DNA of 64,000 nucleotides from Prevotella melaninogenica ATCC 25845 (GCF_000144405.1 NC_014370.1:1431501-1495500); one strand, 5' to 3'. Counted from the first letter of the stretch, positions 9,910 to 19,211 are shown. Numbers and translations are program-made. Notes: generated from the sequence alone by a model not told the origin.

Positions 9910-11457
9910 TTAGTCAATATCAATCTTCTTCAGCAGAGAAGTGATAGATACGCGGTCTTCAATAATCTCACGCAATTTCTCAACTGGTACACGCTCCTGC
10001 TTCATAGAGTCACGATAACGCAATGTAACAGTATTATCTGTCAAAGTATCGCCATCTACTGTCACACAGAAAGGAGTACCGATAGCATCCTGACGACGGT
10101 AACGCTTACCAATAGAATCCTTAGCCTCCATGTGTGTATTAAAATGGAACTTCAGACTGTTCACAATCTCCTGCGCCTTCTCTGGCAGACCATCCTTGTT
10201 AACCAAAGGAAGAACTGCACACTTAACAGGTGCCAATGGCTCTGGCAACTTCAAGACAACACGACTTGAACCGTTCTCCAATGCCTCCTCTGTATAGCTG
10301 TGACACATAACAGAAAGGAACATACGGTCAACACCAATAGATGTTTCTACTACGTATGGAGTGTAGTTCTCATTGCGTTCTGGGTCGAAGTACTTTACCT
10401 GACGGCCAGAGTACTTCTCATGCTGAGAGAGGTCAAAGTTAGTACGTGAGTGAATACCCTCAACCTCCTTGAAGCCGAATGGCATATGGAACTCAATATC
10501 TGTTGCTGCATTAGCATAGTGAGCCAACTTCTCGTGATCGTGGAAACGATAGTTGTCATCACCCATACCAAGACCCTCATGCCATGCCAAACGATGCTTC
10601 TTCCAATATTCAAACCACTTCATCTCGGTTCCTGGCTGGCAGAAGAACTGCATCTCCATCTGTTCGAACTCACGCATACGGAAGACAAACTGACGTGCAA
10701 CAATCTCGTTACGGAAGGCCTTACCAATCTGACAGATACCGAAAGGCAACTTCATACGACCAGTCTTCTGTACGTTGAGGAAGTTTACGAAGATACCCTG
10801 TGCTGTCTCTGGACGCAGATAAATCTTGTTAGTAGCATCGGCAGATGCACCCATCTCAGTAGAGAACATAAGGTTGAACTGACGAACGTCTGTCCAGTTA
10901 GTTGTACCACTGATTGGGTCTACTATACCCTCGTCAAGAATAATCTGCTTCAAAGCCTCCAAGTCTGGTCCTTGCATAGCCTCGGTATAGCGTGCATGAA
11001 GGTCGTCACGCTTCTTCTGATTTTCAAGAACGCGTGGGTTAGTCTCACGGAACTTAGCCTCATCGAAAGACTCACCGAACTTCCTTGCAGCCTTAGCTAC
11101 TTCCTTCTCTATCTTCTCCTCGTATTTACCAATCTGATCCTCGATAAGGTTATCAGCACGATAACGCTTCTTTGAATCGCGGTTGTCAATCAATGGATCG
11201 TTGAAAGCATCAACGTGGCCACTTGCTTTCCATACTGTAGGGTGCATAAAGATAGAGGCATCGATACCAACAATATTGCTATGTAGCAATACCATTGACT
11301 GCCACCAATATTGCTTGATATTATTTTTCAGCTCAACACCATTCTGACCGTAGTCATAAACAGCTGCTAAACCATCATAAATATCACTACTTGGGAAGAC
11401 GAAACCATACTCTTTACAGTGGCTTACAATCTTCTTGAAAACATCCTCTTGTGCCAT
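9910..11457 (-). CDS. glyS: Glycyl-tRNA synthetase, single-chain (alpha2) type
   Basis: Class II synthetase charging tRNA-Gly. The 515-residue chain is the single-chain type used by Bacteroidota, archaea and eukaryotes rather than the two-subunit GlyQS. Class II signatures are visible: motif 2 region RQFVFRMREFEQMEMQFF near 250, LRPETAQGIFVNF near 216, and motif 3 SIGVDRMFL near 375. The C-terminal anticodon-binding domain (about 405-500) begins with APVKCAVLPLVNKD. The ATG at 11457 follows a -7 box by about 30 bases. Codon use is strongly biased, as expected of a highly expressed gene. Confidence 0.96.
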   Translation of the reverse strand: MAQEDVFKKIVSHCKEYGFVFPSSDIYDGLAAVYDYGQNGVELKNNIKQYWWQSMVLLHSNIVGIDASIFMHPTVWKASGHVDAFNDPLIDNRDSKKRYRADNLIEDQIGKYEEKIEKEVAKAARKFGESFDEAKFRETNPRVLENQKKRDDLHARYTEAMQGPDLEALKQIILDEGIVDPISGTTNWTDVRQFNLMFSTEMGASADATNKIYLRPETAQGIFVNFLNVQKTGRMKLPFGICQIGKAFRNEIVARQFVFRMREFEQMEMQFFCQPGTEMKWFEYWKKHRLAWHEGLGMGDDNYRFHDHEKLAHYANAATDIEFHMPFGFKEVEGIHSRTNFDLSQHEKYSGRQVKYFDPERNENYTPYVVETSIGVDRMFLSVMCHSYTEEALENGSSRVVLKLPEPLAPVKCAVLPLVNKDGLPEKAQEIVNSLKFHFNTHMEAKDSIGKRYRRQDAIGTPFCVTVDGDTLTDNTVTLRYRDSMKQERVPVEKLREIIEDRVSITSLLKKIDID

Positions 11458-11486
11458 AATTATCTATTTATACCTTAATTTTTACC

Positions 11487-11495
11487 GCAAAGTTA
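11487..11495 (-). promoter_or_regulatory. -7 box of glyS
   Basis: Minus strand TAACTTTGC, 30 bases before the glyS ATG. Confidence 0.6.
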
Positions 11496-11690
11496 CGCTT
11501 TTTTAGCCGAATAAGAACAGGTTTACCACGAAACTTTATCCTAAATCGATTATTCATGAGTCTGTCCTTTGATTTACTTGAGGTTATGCTATCTCGTAAA
11601 TAACACTTCACGATATAGTAATGTGCCGACAATCATGAACTTTTCTTACATTTTTAACAGGCATATTGATGCTCAAAACGAATAGTGTTA

Positions 11691-11739
11691 AGCCTCCGCA
11701 CCACTTGTGTTGACGCCCCGCACCATTGGTGCGGAGGCT
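11691..11739. repeat. GCAC-N5-GTGC 22-bp palindromic array (two units)
   Basis: GCAC boxes at 11698 and 11720 are 22 bases apart, each followed by a GTG(C/T) arm. The whole is closed by a 13-bp inverted repeat AGCCTCCGCACCA / TGGTGCGGAGGCT. Same family at 29244, 43090 and 53065. The rest of the 11458-11949 gap holds only the two promoters. Confidence 0.7.
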
Positions 11740-11872
11740 CAGTCCAATCATTGAGAGGGGTTCTCTATCCGTATGTTAACAACCCATTTGGCTTGAAAAA
11801 GGGCTATAAGACGAGTGAAACAAGAGCAGGCTACAAACAGAAAACCAAATCCAACACTTGAATAAGCTATAA

Positions 11873-11905
11873 TTTGCCTATTTACTTTTTTTTTCGTACA
11901 TTTGC
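11873..11905 (+). promoter_or_regulatory. Promoter of the topoisomerase IV A gene
   Basis: TTTG (11873-11876), 20 bases, then TACATTTGC (11897-11905). Predicted leader about 40 bases to the ATG at 11950. Confidence 0.7.
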
Positions 11906-11949
11906 AGTCTTATGAAGCTTGCTTCTTTAAGTGATAAAACAAGAACTAT

Positions 11950-14676
11950 ATGGATGACGAAATAAAAGACTTGGATGGACAGACTCCTGAGGAAGAGACT
12001 CAGGAACAGGATTCCCATTCCGATTATAAACCTGCCGATAGGTTTGATGCCTCTGCCGTACATCATCTCTCTGGCATGTACAAAAACTGGTTCTTAGATT
12101 ACGCCAGCTACGTAATCTTGGAACGTGCCGTACCTCATATCGAGGACGGCTTGAAGCCTGTACAACGCCGTATTCTCCATTCTATGAAACGAATGGATGA
12201 TGGACGATACAATAAGGTAGCAAACATCGTAGGTCATACGATGCAGTTTCACCCACATGGTGATGCCTCTATTGGTGACGCCTTGGTGCAGTTAGGACAG
12301 AAAGACCTACTCATCGACATGCAGGGTAACTGGGGAAACATTCTCACTGGTGACCGTGCTGCTGCGCCACGATACATTGAGGCGCGCCTATCAAAGTTTG
12401 CCTTAGAGACTGTATTCAATCCGAAGACAACCGAATGGCAACTTTCTTATGACGGAAGAAACAAAGAGCCGATTACGCTTCCTGTAAAGTTCCCACTGCT
12501 TTTAGCACAGGGTGCTGAAGGTATCGCTGTAGGCTTGTCATCCAAGATTCTTCCACATAACCTCAACGACATCTGCGATGCAGCTATCAGCTATCTGCGT
12601 GGTGAGGAGTTTAACCTCTATCCAGACTTCCCAACAGGTGGTAGCATTGATGTATCGAAGTATAATGATGGTCAGCGGGGTGGTGTTCTGAAGGTGCGCG
12701 CAAAGGTTGAGAAGCTCGATAATAAAACCCTCGTCATCCGTGAGGTTCCTTTTACAAAGACCGCTAACACGCTTCAAGAGTCTATTACGAAGGCTGTTGA
12801 GAAAGGCAAACTAAAGATTCGAAGAGTAGAGGACATGACTGCTTCGGAAGTGGAGATTCAACTTCATCTTACACCGGGTACGTCAAGCGACAAGACTATT
12901 GATGCCCTCTATGCTTTCACTGATTGCGAGATAAACATTTCACCAAACTGCTGTGTCATCCGAGATAACAAGCCAGAGTTCCTCACGGTGTCTGATGTAT
13001 TGCGCAATTCTGCCGAACATACGAAGGCTTTATTGAAGTTAGAGTTAGAGATTCGCAAGCATGAATTAGAAGAACAGTTGTTCTACAACTCGCTTGAACG
13101 TATCTTCATCGAGGACCGTATCTATAAGGAGCGTAAGTTCGAAACAGCTAAGGATATTGATGAAGTTGTGAGCTTCGTTGACTCAAAACTCGAGCCATAT
13201 AAGAAGACGTTTATCCGTGAGGTGACACGTGACGACATCATCCGCCTTTTGGAAATCAAGATGCAACGTATTCTGAAGTTCAATAAGGATAAGGCTGACG
13301 AACTGATTCAGAAGATTAAGGCAGAGATTGCCGAGATTGACAAGGACCTTAGTGAGATGGTTCGCGTCACTATCGAGTGGTTCACACACTTGAAAGAGAA
13401 GTACGGAAGCGACCATCCACGTCGTACAGAGATTAAGAGTTTCGATACGATTGTTGCTGCTAAGGTGGTAGATGCCAACGAGAAATTATATATTGATCGT
13501 CAGGAAGGTTTCATTGGTACAGGTCTTAAGAAGGCAGAGTTCGTTCAGAACTGCTCTGACCTCGATGACGTGATTATCTTCTACCGTGATGGTAAGTATA
13601 AGGTTATCCGAATTGCCGACAAAGTGTTTGTGGGTAAGGGAGTTCTTCACGTACAAGTGTTTAAGAAGAACGACAAGCGTACGATTTATAACGTTGTTTA
13701 TCGTGACGGAAAGACAGGACCTTACTATATCAAACGCTTCAACGTGACTTCTATCACACGTGATAAGGAATACGACGTAACCCTCGGTACGCCTGGTTCA
13801 AAGATTAACTACTTCACAGCCAACCCTAATGGTGAGGCTGAGTTGATAAAGATTACACTCGATCCGAACCCAGATAAGAAGAAGCAAAACATCTTCATGG
13901 AGCGTGACTTTGCAAGTATTCTCATTAAGGGACGTGCTGCAAAGGGTAATCTGCTGACCAAAGAGAGTATTCATCGCATCTCACTCAAGAGCCACGGACA
14001 CTCTACATTGGGTGGACGAAAGGTGTGGTTCGACCCAGATGTCAACCGTATCAACTACGAAGACCATGGTCGTTACCTTGGAGAGTTCTCTGATCAAGAC
14101 AGCATCCTTGTGATACTTAAGAACGGAGAGTTCTATATTACCAACTTTGACGCATCCAACCACTACGAAGATAACATTCTCCGTATAGAGAAGTTTGATG
14201 CTGATAAGCCTTGGACTGCTGTCATCTTCGATGCCGACAATCAGGGCTATCCATACCTGAAGCGATTCCAGATGGAAGCAAGTAAGCGTCATCAGAACTT
14301 TATTGGTGACAATCCTGATTCGCAGATGGTACTGCTGACTGATGTTGCCTTCCCTCGCATACAGATTACTTATGGTGGTGCTGATGCGGCACGTGGCACT
14401 GAGGAGATTGATGCAGAGCAGTTTGTTGGCGTGAAGGGATTCAAGGCAAAGGGTAAACGATTGACAACTTGGACAGTTGACAAGATTGAAGAGCTGGAGC
14501 CAACACGCTTACCTGAAGAGGAAAAAACTGATGACGAGAGCAATGAAGATGATGTACAAGAAGAGAATTCTGCAGCTACTGAAAAGGAAGAGAACCTCGA
14601 TCCGGATGCAGGTAAGTCTCAACAGCAGGTCATCGATGAGATTACTGGTCAGCTAAACCTCTTCGACAATGAATAA
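11950..14676 (+). CDS. parC: DNA topoisomerase IV subunit A (ParC/GyrA family)
   Basis: Type IIA topoisomerase subunit that cuts and rejoins DNA to unlink sister chromosomes. After an acidic 30-residue head, the breakage-reunion domain starts near 35; AAAPRYIEARLS holds the catalytic Tyr142 with its partner Arg141. The quinolone-determining stretch HPHGDASIGDALVQ starts at 101, with Ala106 in the position equivalent to GyrA Ser83 and Asp110 in that of Asp87. IAVGLSSKILPHNL and a coiled-coil gate region (about 360-480) follow, then a degenerate beta-pinwheel C-terminal domain and an acidic tail (about 855-908). I call ParC rather than GyrA from the SIGDALVQLGQKDLLIDMQGNWGN-type sequence and lack of a clear GyrA box; 908 residues is long for ParC but usual in Bacteroidales. 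Confidence 0.88.
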   Translation: MDDEIKDLDGQTPEEETQEQDSHSDYKPADRFDASAVHHLSGMYKNWFLDYASYVILERAVPHIEDGLKPVQRRILHSMKRMDDGRYNKVANIVGHTMQFHPHGDASIGDALVQLGQKDLLIDMQGNWGNILTGDRAAAPRYIEARLSKFALETVFNPKTTEWQLSYDGRNKEPITLPVKFPLLLAQGAEGIAVGLSSKILPHNLNDICDAAISYLRGEEFNLYPDFPTGGSIDVSKYNDGQRGGVLKVRAKVEKLDNKTLVIREVPFTKTANTLQESITKAVEKGKLKIRRVEDMTASEVEIQLHLTPGTSSDKTIDALYAFTDCEINISPNCCVIRDNKPEFLTVSDVLRNSAEHTKALLKLELEIRKHELEEQLFYNSLERIFIEDRIYKERKFETAKDIDEVVSFVDSKLEPYKKTFIREVTRDDIIRLLEIKMQRILKFNKDKADELIQKIKAEIAEIDKDLSEMVRVTIEWFTHLKEKYGSDHPRRTEIKSFDTIVAAKVVDANEKLYIDRQEGFIGTGLKKAEFVQNCSDLDDVIIFYRDGKYKVIRIADKVFVGKGVLHVQVFKKNDKRTIYNVVYRDGKTGPYYIKRFNVTSITRDKEYDVTLGTPGSKINYFTANPNGEAELIKITLDPNPDKKKQNIFMERDFASILIKGRAAKGNLLTKESIHRISLKSHGHSTLGGRKVWFDPDVNRINYEDHGRYLGEFSDQDSILVILKNGEFYITNFDASNHYEDNILRIEKFDADKPWTAVIFDADNQGYPYLKRFQMEASKRHQNFIGDNPDSQMVLLTDVAFPRIQITYGGADAARGTEEIDAEQFVGVKGFKAKGKRLTTWTVDKIEELEPTRLPEEEKTDDESNEDDVQEENSAATEKEENLDPDAGKSQQQVIDEITGQLNLFDNE

Positions 14677-14704
14677 ACAACACGATAAATAACGAATTGA
14701 AAAA

Positions 14705-14729
14705 GGGGACATACCTCCCGTATGTCCCC
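14705..14729. repeat. Palindrome after parC, possible terminator
   Basis: GGGGACATAC / GTATGTCCCC with a 5-base loop, 28 bases after the parC stop. The T run is on the minus strand (AAAAA precedes it on plus), so it may end parC only weakly. The sequence recalls the GTAGGGAyACACG family. Confidence 0.55.
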
Positions 14730-14832
14730 TCCTTCAAAGACTATTTATAAACGCTTGGGACCTTATCACCCAAAAGTTAACACCAAACATCTATTTGACT
14801 TACACTTTTATTGACACTTTTCCATTACGCCT

Positions 14833-15669
14833 ATGAACCTAAAAAAGTCCTTATTTCGCTGTTTCTCCCTTTCAGCAATAATTCTTTTCGCTTTATCATC
14901 ACCAACACTTGCACAGGACACACTGCGTAGTAACAAGGTAATTACCAATACACAGATGTTGGGAATAGGTGCTGTAAACACTCTCGACACCTATCTTTCA
15001 CCCGAAGAATATACAGGAACAGAGTTTCGTTATATCTCTCATTCTGTGCGTGAGAACGGAACCAAGCTATCAAGAGAACTCGTACATCAGGCACAAATAC
15101 TATCAGTACGTAATCGAAGGGAGAATAACAACGAGTTGGGTGGCTTCTACAACTTCCAATACAACTGGCAATATGCCTTAGGACAATGGAACGTTGGAGA
15201 GGGAGAACTACGCTTAAAAGTGGGTGGAGGAGTTGATACACGACTCGGTTTCCTTTACAATATGCGTAATTCTAACAATCCTGCACAGGCTTACGGACAA
15301 GTGAATATCGCTCCGAATGCTGTTGCTGCCTACCATTTCCGTCTTCGAAATCTTCCTTTCCAACTGCGATATGAAGTGCAAGTACCGCTTCTTGGACTGG
15401 CCTTCTCGCCCAATTACGGACAGAGTTATTACGAGATTTTCACTCGTGACAACTATGATCATAACCTTGTTGTCACATCTCCTATATCTGCTCCATCGCT
15501 CCGCCAGCAGCTTACTCTTGATTTCACGGTTCGTCATACAACCTTCCGTGTTGGCTATCTTGGCGATTATCAGCAGGCAAAGATTAACCAACTGCGCCAG
15601 CATGTATGGAGTAATCTCCTTGTATTAGGTATTGTTCGTAAGTTTTCTATCAATAAGTTCATCCCATGA
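14833..15669 (+). CDS. DUF3316-like exported protein
   Basis: The 278-residue product has a signal peptide (1-28, cleaved after TLA-Q) and then a beta-rich chain with many alternating aromatic residues (YNFQYNWQYALGQW, AAYHFRLRNLPFQLRYEVQVPLLGLAF). It resembles the DUF3316 family of Bacteroidetes exported proteins, which I recall only as uncharacterised; an outer-membrane or periplasmic beta-structure is likely. Its stop overlaps the ATG of the following S41 protease by 4 bases (ATGA), so the two are translationally coupled and probably work in one envelope process. Function unknown. Confidence 0.8.
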   Translation: MNLKKSLFRCFSLSAIILFALSSPTLAQDTLRSNKVITNTQMLGIGAVNTLDTYLSPEEYTGTEFRYISHSVRENGTKLSRELVHQAQILSVRNRRENNNELGGFYNFQYNWQYALGQWNVGEGELRLKVGGGVDTRLGFLYNMRNSNNPAQAYGQVNIAPNAVAAYHFRLRNLPFQLRYEVQVPLLGLAFSPNYGQSYYEIFTRDNYDHNLVVTSPISAPSLRQQLTLDFTVRHTTFRVGYLGDYQQAKINQLRQHVWSNLLVLGIVRKFSINKFIP

Positions 15670-16703
15670 GAAAGCTATATCACTTCTTCCTATACTTACT
15701 TATTCCGGCACTGACCCTACTCAGTACTGTGACAAGTTGCGTCACCAACGACCAGCAATCAGATAGTCCTCAAGGCAACTTTGAAGCTTTGTGGCGAATT
15801 ATCGACGAGCATTACTGTTTCTTCTCACAGAAAGGGATAGACTGGCAGGAGGTACACAGCCGTTATGCACGCCAGTTTGACAACTCTATGACGGCCAAAC
15901 AACAGTTCGAAGTAATGACCAATATGCTCTCAGAACTAAAGGACGGACACGTCAATTTATATACCTCTTTCAACGTAGGTCGCTATTGGTCATGGCATGA
16001 AGACTATCCCAAGAACTACTCTGATTCGCTTCAACGTCTTTATCTCAAGACTGATTACCTCATTGCAAGCGGCTTAGACTATACTGTCCTTGATGATAAC
16101 ATCGGCTATGTACGCTGTGAAACCTTCCAAAATGCGATTGGTGCTGGTAACCTTGACGATATATTCATTCATCTTCAACCTTGTAACGGATTGATTATCG
16201 ACGTGCGCAACAACGGAGGTGGTAATCTAACAAATGCCGAAGCATTTGCTGCACGCTTCACAAACAAGGAACTACTCGTTGGCTACATACAGCATAAAAC
16301 GGGAAAAGGTCATAACGACTTCTCTGCGTTACAAACTGAATATCTCAAGCCTGGAAAGGGTATCCGATGGCAGAAACCAGTTATCGTATTGACCAATCGT
16401 AGCGTCTTCTCGGCAGCAAATGAGTTTGTTAAATATATGAAGTGCTGCCCAAATGTTATTGTAGTAGGCGACCGTACGGGTGGCGGAGCTGGTATGCCCT
16501 TCTCTTCCGAGCTACCTAATGGATGGTCAGTCCGCTTCTCTGCTTGCCCAATGTACGACCGTGACAAACAAATGACGGAGTTCGGTATTGACCCAGACTA
16601 TAAAGTTTCCCTCACTTCCGACGACTTCGCACGAGGCAAAGATACTATTATTGAGTTTGCAAGGAAGTTGATAAAGACCTTTCCCAAGCCCCAATCCCTC
16701 TAA
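15666..16703 (+). CDS. S41-family (C-terminal processing-like) peptidase lipoprotein
   Basis: Lipobox T-V-T-S-C puts the lipid on Cys25. The 345-residue protein shows the tail-specific protease core: LKDGHVNLY near 91, DNIGYVR near 144, GLIIDVRNNGGG near 175, and the nucleophile region TNRSVFSAANEF with Ser249, then VGDRTGGGAG near 267. I see no clear PDZ domain between the helical head (35-100) and the core, as in the short S41 proteins of Bacteroidota. It would act in the periplasm or on the surface. The last residues KPQSL and the stop are encoded by a GC-rich repeat unit (16683-16720), so the native C-terminus may have been altered. Coupled to the gene before it. Confidence 0.88.
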   Translation: MRKLYHFFLYLLIPALTLLSTVTSCVTNDQQSDSPQGNFEALWRIIDEHYCFFSQKGIDWQEVHSRYARQFDNSMTAKQQFEVMTNMLSELKDGHVNLYTSFNVGRYWSWHEDYPKNYSDSLQRLYLKTDYLIASGLDYTVLDDNIGYVRCETFQNAIGAGNLDDIFIHLQPCNGLIIDVRNNGGGNLTNAEAFAARFTNKELLVGYIQHKTGKGHNDFSALQTEYLKPGKGIRWQKPVIVLTNRSVFSAANEFVKYMKCCPNVIVVGDRTGGGAGMPFSSELPNGWSVRFSACPMYDRDKQMTEFGIDPDYKVSLTSDDFARGKDTIIEFARKLIKTFPKPQSL

Positions 16704-16720
16704 AAGGAGGGACTGGGAAG
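16683..16720. repeat. GC-rich REP-like unit overlapping the S41 gene end
   Basis: CCCAAGCCCCAATCCCTC then TAAAA then GGAGGGACTGGG: a degenerate member of the CCTCCCCCAACCCCTCC family. It supplies the S41 stop codon. Confidence 0.6.
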
Positions 16721-16740
16721 TTCTGAAGAAACTCTAAGTT

Positions 16741-17244
16741 TTATATTTTACCTTGTTTAATCTCGTCAAATAACAGTTTGTTACCAACCTTGATAACCTT
16801 TACCTTATTGGTACATTTTATGCCCATATCCAAGAAAGTATACTGATACCAGTTGTTACCAAGGCTCACAACACGCAGAACCTTATGTGCATTAGATGGT
16901 CCATCTTGAGCACCAGAGCGGAACAACCAGCCTGCATAAGCATTTGGTTGTGGATCATATTCATAATCATACGCAGCCTTCAACACCTTCAGTAACTTCT
17001 TTGTACAGTGCCTCTTCAGGTATGCAGTATTATCAAAGCCTTTTGTGTTATACATAGACGTAATAAGTGAGATAGCTGCACGCTCATCTTTACTCAAAGC
17101 ATTCTTGGTAGGAGTAGCCTTAACAGAGACTGCATTCTGATTCATCATTACGCCAGTCTCACCAGTACCATTGTAAACCATAGAAGCTGACGCATACAAA
17201 GTTCCCAGGCATAAAACAGTTAATAATGTCTTTCTCATTGTCAA
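16741..17244 (-). CDS. Small exported protein, possibly DUF3828-like
   Basis: The 167-residue product begins with a signal peptide (1-20) and has a mature domain with SLITSMYNTKGFDN, LKRHCTKKLLKVLKAAYDYEYD and AGWLFRSGAQDG, ending in LFDEIKQGKI. The pattern resembles DUF3828-type Bacteroides proteins in which a short helical start is followed by a cystatin/NTF2-like sheet; this is a loose resemblance only. It is convergent with the S41 gene and has its own -7 box about 140 bases upstream. An ATG two codons later is an equal start candidate. Function unknown. Confidence 0.75.
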   Translation of the reverse strand: MTMRKTLLTVLCLGTLYASASMVYNGTGETGVMMNQNAVSVKATPTKNALSKDERAAISLITSMYNTKGFDNTAYLKRHCTKKLLKVLKAAYDYEYDPQPNAYAGWLFRSGAQDGPSNAHKVLRVVSLGNNWYQYTFLDMGIKCTNKVKVIKVGNKLLFDEIKQGKI

Positions 17245-17380
17245 TCGTTAGTTAGTTAAAGAAATAATATTGTTAAACGCATAGTCGGTTATTCGCAAAA
17301 CCAGCCCTTTCATGCTCATAAGGTATCGTGATAACATTAGAACTCAAGGAGATATTTTACTCAGCAACCAAACCTTCTTC

Positions 17381-17389
17381 GCAAAGATA
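17381..17389 (-). promoter_or_regulatory. -7 box of the small exported protein gene
   Basis: Minus strand TATCTTTGC with a TTTG 22 bases further upstream (17415-17412). Predicted leader about 130 bases. Confidence 0.5.
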
Positions 17390-17488
17390 TATATTTATTT
17401 TCACTCATAAACAAATAGTATAAGATTATTTACTAACAAAAATCATATAGGCAGAAAAGGTGTATAAGAGAAAAGAAATTCCCAAACA

Positions 17489-17521
17489 TTTGGCTATATC
17501 CAAAACATTGCGTATCTTTGC
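17489..17521 (+). promoter_or_regulatory. Promoter of tRNA-Leu
   Basis: TTTG (17489-17492), 20-base spacer, TATCTTTGC (17513-17521), 9 bases before the tRNA. Confidence 0.75.
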
Positions 17522-17530
17522 AGTCGTTAT

Positions 17531-17612
17531 GCGCCTGTGGCGGAATTGGTAGACGCGCTAGACTTAGGATCTAGTAACTTACGTTGTGCAGGTTCGAGTC
17601 CTGTTAGGCGCA
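17531..17612 (+). tRNA. tRNA-Leu (UAG)
   Basis: Acceptor GCGCCTG pairs with TAGGCGC; the anticodon stem CTAGA/TCTAG holds loop CTTAGGA with anticodon TAG, reading CUA and related Leu codons. A class II variable arm and a GGTTCGAGTCC T-arm are present. No CCA is encoded. A terminator follows. Confidence 0.96.
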
Positions 17613-17622
17613 CTGAAATAAG

Positions 17623-17661
17623 AACCGGATAATTAGTAATCAATTATCCGGTTTTTTCTTT
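17623..17661 (+). terminator. Terminator of tRNA-Leu
   Basis: 12-bp stem AACCGGATAATT / AATTATCCGGTT with a 7-base loop and a T run. Confidence 0.9.
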
Positions 17662-17684
17662 TATAAAACCTTATTCAACCCGAG

Positions 17685-18122
17685 ATGGTATATAAGCAAA
17701 GCCTTCAGGAGTGGATAGACAGTTTTCAGACAGCTGATGTTCACACTACCGACCGCCACATTACAGACTTCTCAAAACAGGAGATATCCAAGAAAGAATG
17801 GATAAAGAAGAGCTTTCTTATAGCAGAAAGCTGTATTGAATATATCAAGAATACGGACTATCGCATATTCGTTTACATTGGTTTTGATCTGAAAAACAGA
17901 CGTAAGCCTTTTATTCCAGACACATTAAGTTTAGGAACAATGGACAAATGGACACCTCCTTTCATCATCCTTTCCAAGACGAGAATGGAAAATGAAGAAA
18001 GCTATACTACCTCCGACATACTCAGCAAAAGTCTACAAAGAAAAGTATTCTATTGGCAATATAAAGAAAAAGGACTGTATCTTTCAAATGTCTATATTGC
18101 GATAGAAGAACCAAAAGCATAA
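17685..18122 (+). CDS. Hypothetical cytoplasmic protein
   Basis: A 145-codon frame starting 24 bases after the tRNA-Leu terminator. The product is hydrophilic, without signal peptide or membrane segment, with LQEWIDSFQ near the start, an aromatic patch FVYIGFDLKNRRKPF in the middle and LYLSNVYIAIEEP at the end. I do not recognise it. Support for coding is the length in AT-rich DNA, an ATG in a sensible place and the absence of any competing frame; there is no clear promoter of its own, so it may depend on read-through from the tRNA. Confidence 0.6.
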   Translation: MVYKQSLQEWIDSFQTADVHTTDRHITDFSKQEISKKEWIKKSFLIAESCIEYIKNTDYRIFVYIGFDLKNRRKPFIPDTLSLGTMDKWTPPFIILSKTRMENEESYTTSDILSKSLQRKVFYWQYKEKGLYLSNVYIAIEEPKA

Positions 18123-18182
18123 AAACTTACCCCTCTATGAGTAAGAAAAACCACCACCGTAGTTTATCTTAAACAAAACAAA

Positions 18183-18252
18183 CAGGTCCTAAAAGCCCAT
18201 CCGTTGACCTTAGCCAAGAGGCTATAGCCTAACACGGAGCTTTTAGGACCTG
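18183..18252 (-). terminator. Long-loop hairpin after the small beta-barrel gene
   Basis: Perfect 14-bp arms CAGGTCCTAAAAGC (18183-18196) and GCTTTTAGGACCTG (18239-18252); the loop holds a second stem (CCGTT/AACACGG) and a GGCTATAGCC palindrome. It starts 11 bases after the stop at 18263 on the minus strand. Confidence 0.7.
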
Positions 18253-18262
18253 CCTTATATCT

Positions 18263-18751
18263 TTAGAACTTGTAAGCTACACCTACACCAAGTAGCAACT
18301 GGTTGTAGTTGCTAATAATCTGATACTTCAACTCAGCGTTTACGCTCAAGTCCTTAGTAAGCTCATACTCTGCACCACCACCGAGGTTTACAGCGATACG
18401 ACCATCTGAACCCTCACTTACAGCAACATTTGGAATTTCATACTTGTATGACCAGTTTGTATAGCCAAGACCAGCAACTGGATATACCTTAAATTTGTCT
18501 GCTACATCAAAGAGGTAGTGAACATTTGCATTGATATCCCACATTGAGATACCCTGATTCTTGAAGAAGTAGTCAAAAGAAGCCTCACCTCTAATCTGAT
18601 CTGTGAAGTAGTACTGACCCTTAACACCAAGACCGATGCTGTTTGTCTTTGAACCAAATACGAGCTGTGCACCTACTGCCTTATCGCCTGCCTGCGCTGA
18701 AGCTGAAAGACTCATAACTGCAGCACATACTAAAAGTAAAAGTTTTTTCAT
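18263..18751 (-). CDS. Small outer-membrane beta-barrel protein
   Basis: The 162-residue product has a signal peptide (1-19, ASA-QA) and a mature chain made of alternating strands with conserved glycines (YYFTDQIRGEASFDYFF, LGGGAEYELTKDLSVNAELKYQI), ending in YKF; a C-terminal Phe is the usual signal for outer-membrane barrel assembly by Bam. Eight strands fit the OmpX/OmpW-like porin family. Partners and substrate are unknown. It is monocistronic with a promoter about 265 bases upstream, leaving an unusually long untranslated leader. Confidence 0.88.
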   Translation of the reverse strand: MKKLLLLVCAAVMSLSASAQAGDKAVGAQLVFGSKTNSIGLGVKGQYYFTDQIRGEASFDYFFKNQGISMWDINANVHYLFDVADKFKVYPVAGLGYTNWSYKYEIPNVAVSEGSDGRIAVNLGGGAEYELTKDLSVNAELKYQIISNYNQLLLGVGVAYKF

Positions 18752-19013
18752 TTCTAATTATTGTTATGTTAAAAAAATAAGTTTATTTAGAGTGAGGACA
18801 TCTTACAAAAAGAATGGTTATAAAAACCTATCAGCTTATTATTTCTGATTAACAGAATAACTAAAATTGAAAAAATGTCCTTTTATAAAACGATTTTTAG
18901 AGTATTATCCCTAATAGTTTTAAATTTCTTATTATATCCGCGATAAACGAATTCTAACCTCATACACAATCTATTCAATCTGTATATATAGAGGAAGTAC
19001 TTTATTTCCGAGT

Positions 19014-19045
19014 GCAAATATATACAAAATACTTTTAACACCAAA
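19014..19045 (-). promoter_or_regulatory. Promoter upstream of the small beta-barrel gene
   Basis: Minus strand TTTG (19045-19042), 19 bases, TATATTTGC (19022-19014). This is the best match in the 18752-19211 gap and predicts a leader of about 255 bases; I see nothing else nameable in that gap. Confidence 0.55.
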
Positions 19046-19211
19046 GAAAAATAGCACAAATCTTACGAAAACAAGAACAATAAAGAGGAAATGTTAAATA
19101 TTTTGGAGACTAAATGATAGATATCATCTTTCAGTTTGCTTATTATCTACATAAACGAAAGACGAATATCCAAAAGTATAACAAGCTTCTGCCTAATTCC
19201 TTTATCACTGG

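Noticed and set aside
10450..11175. 241-codon plus-strand frame
   Set aside because: It lies antisense inside glyS; the sequence is a mirror of strongly biased glyS codons and has no protein-like motifs.
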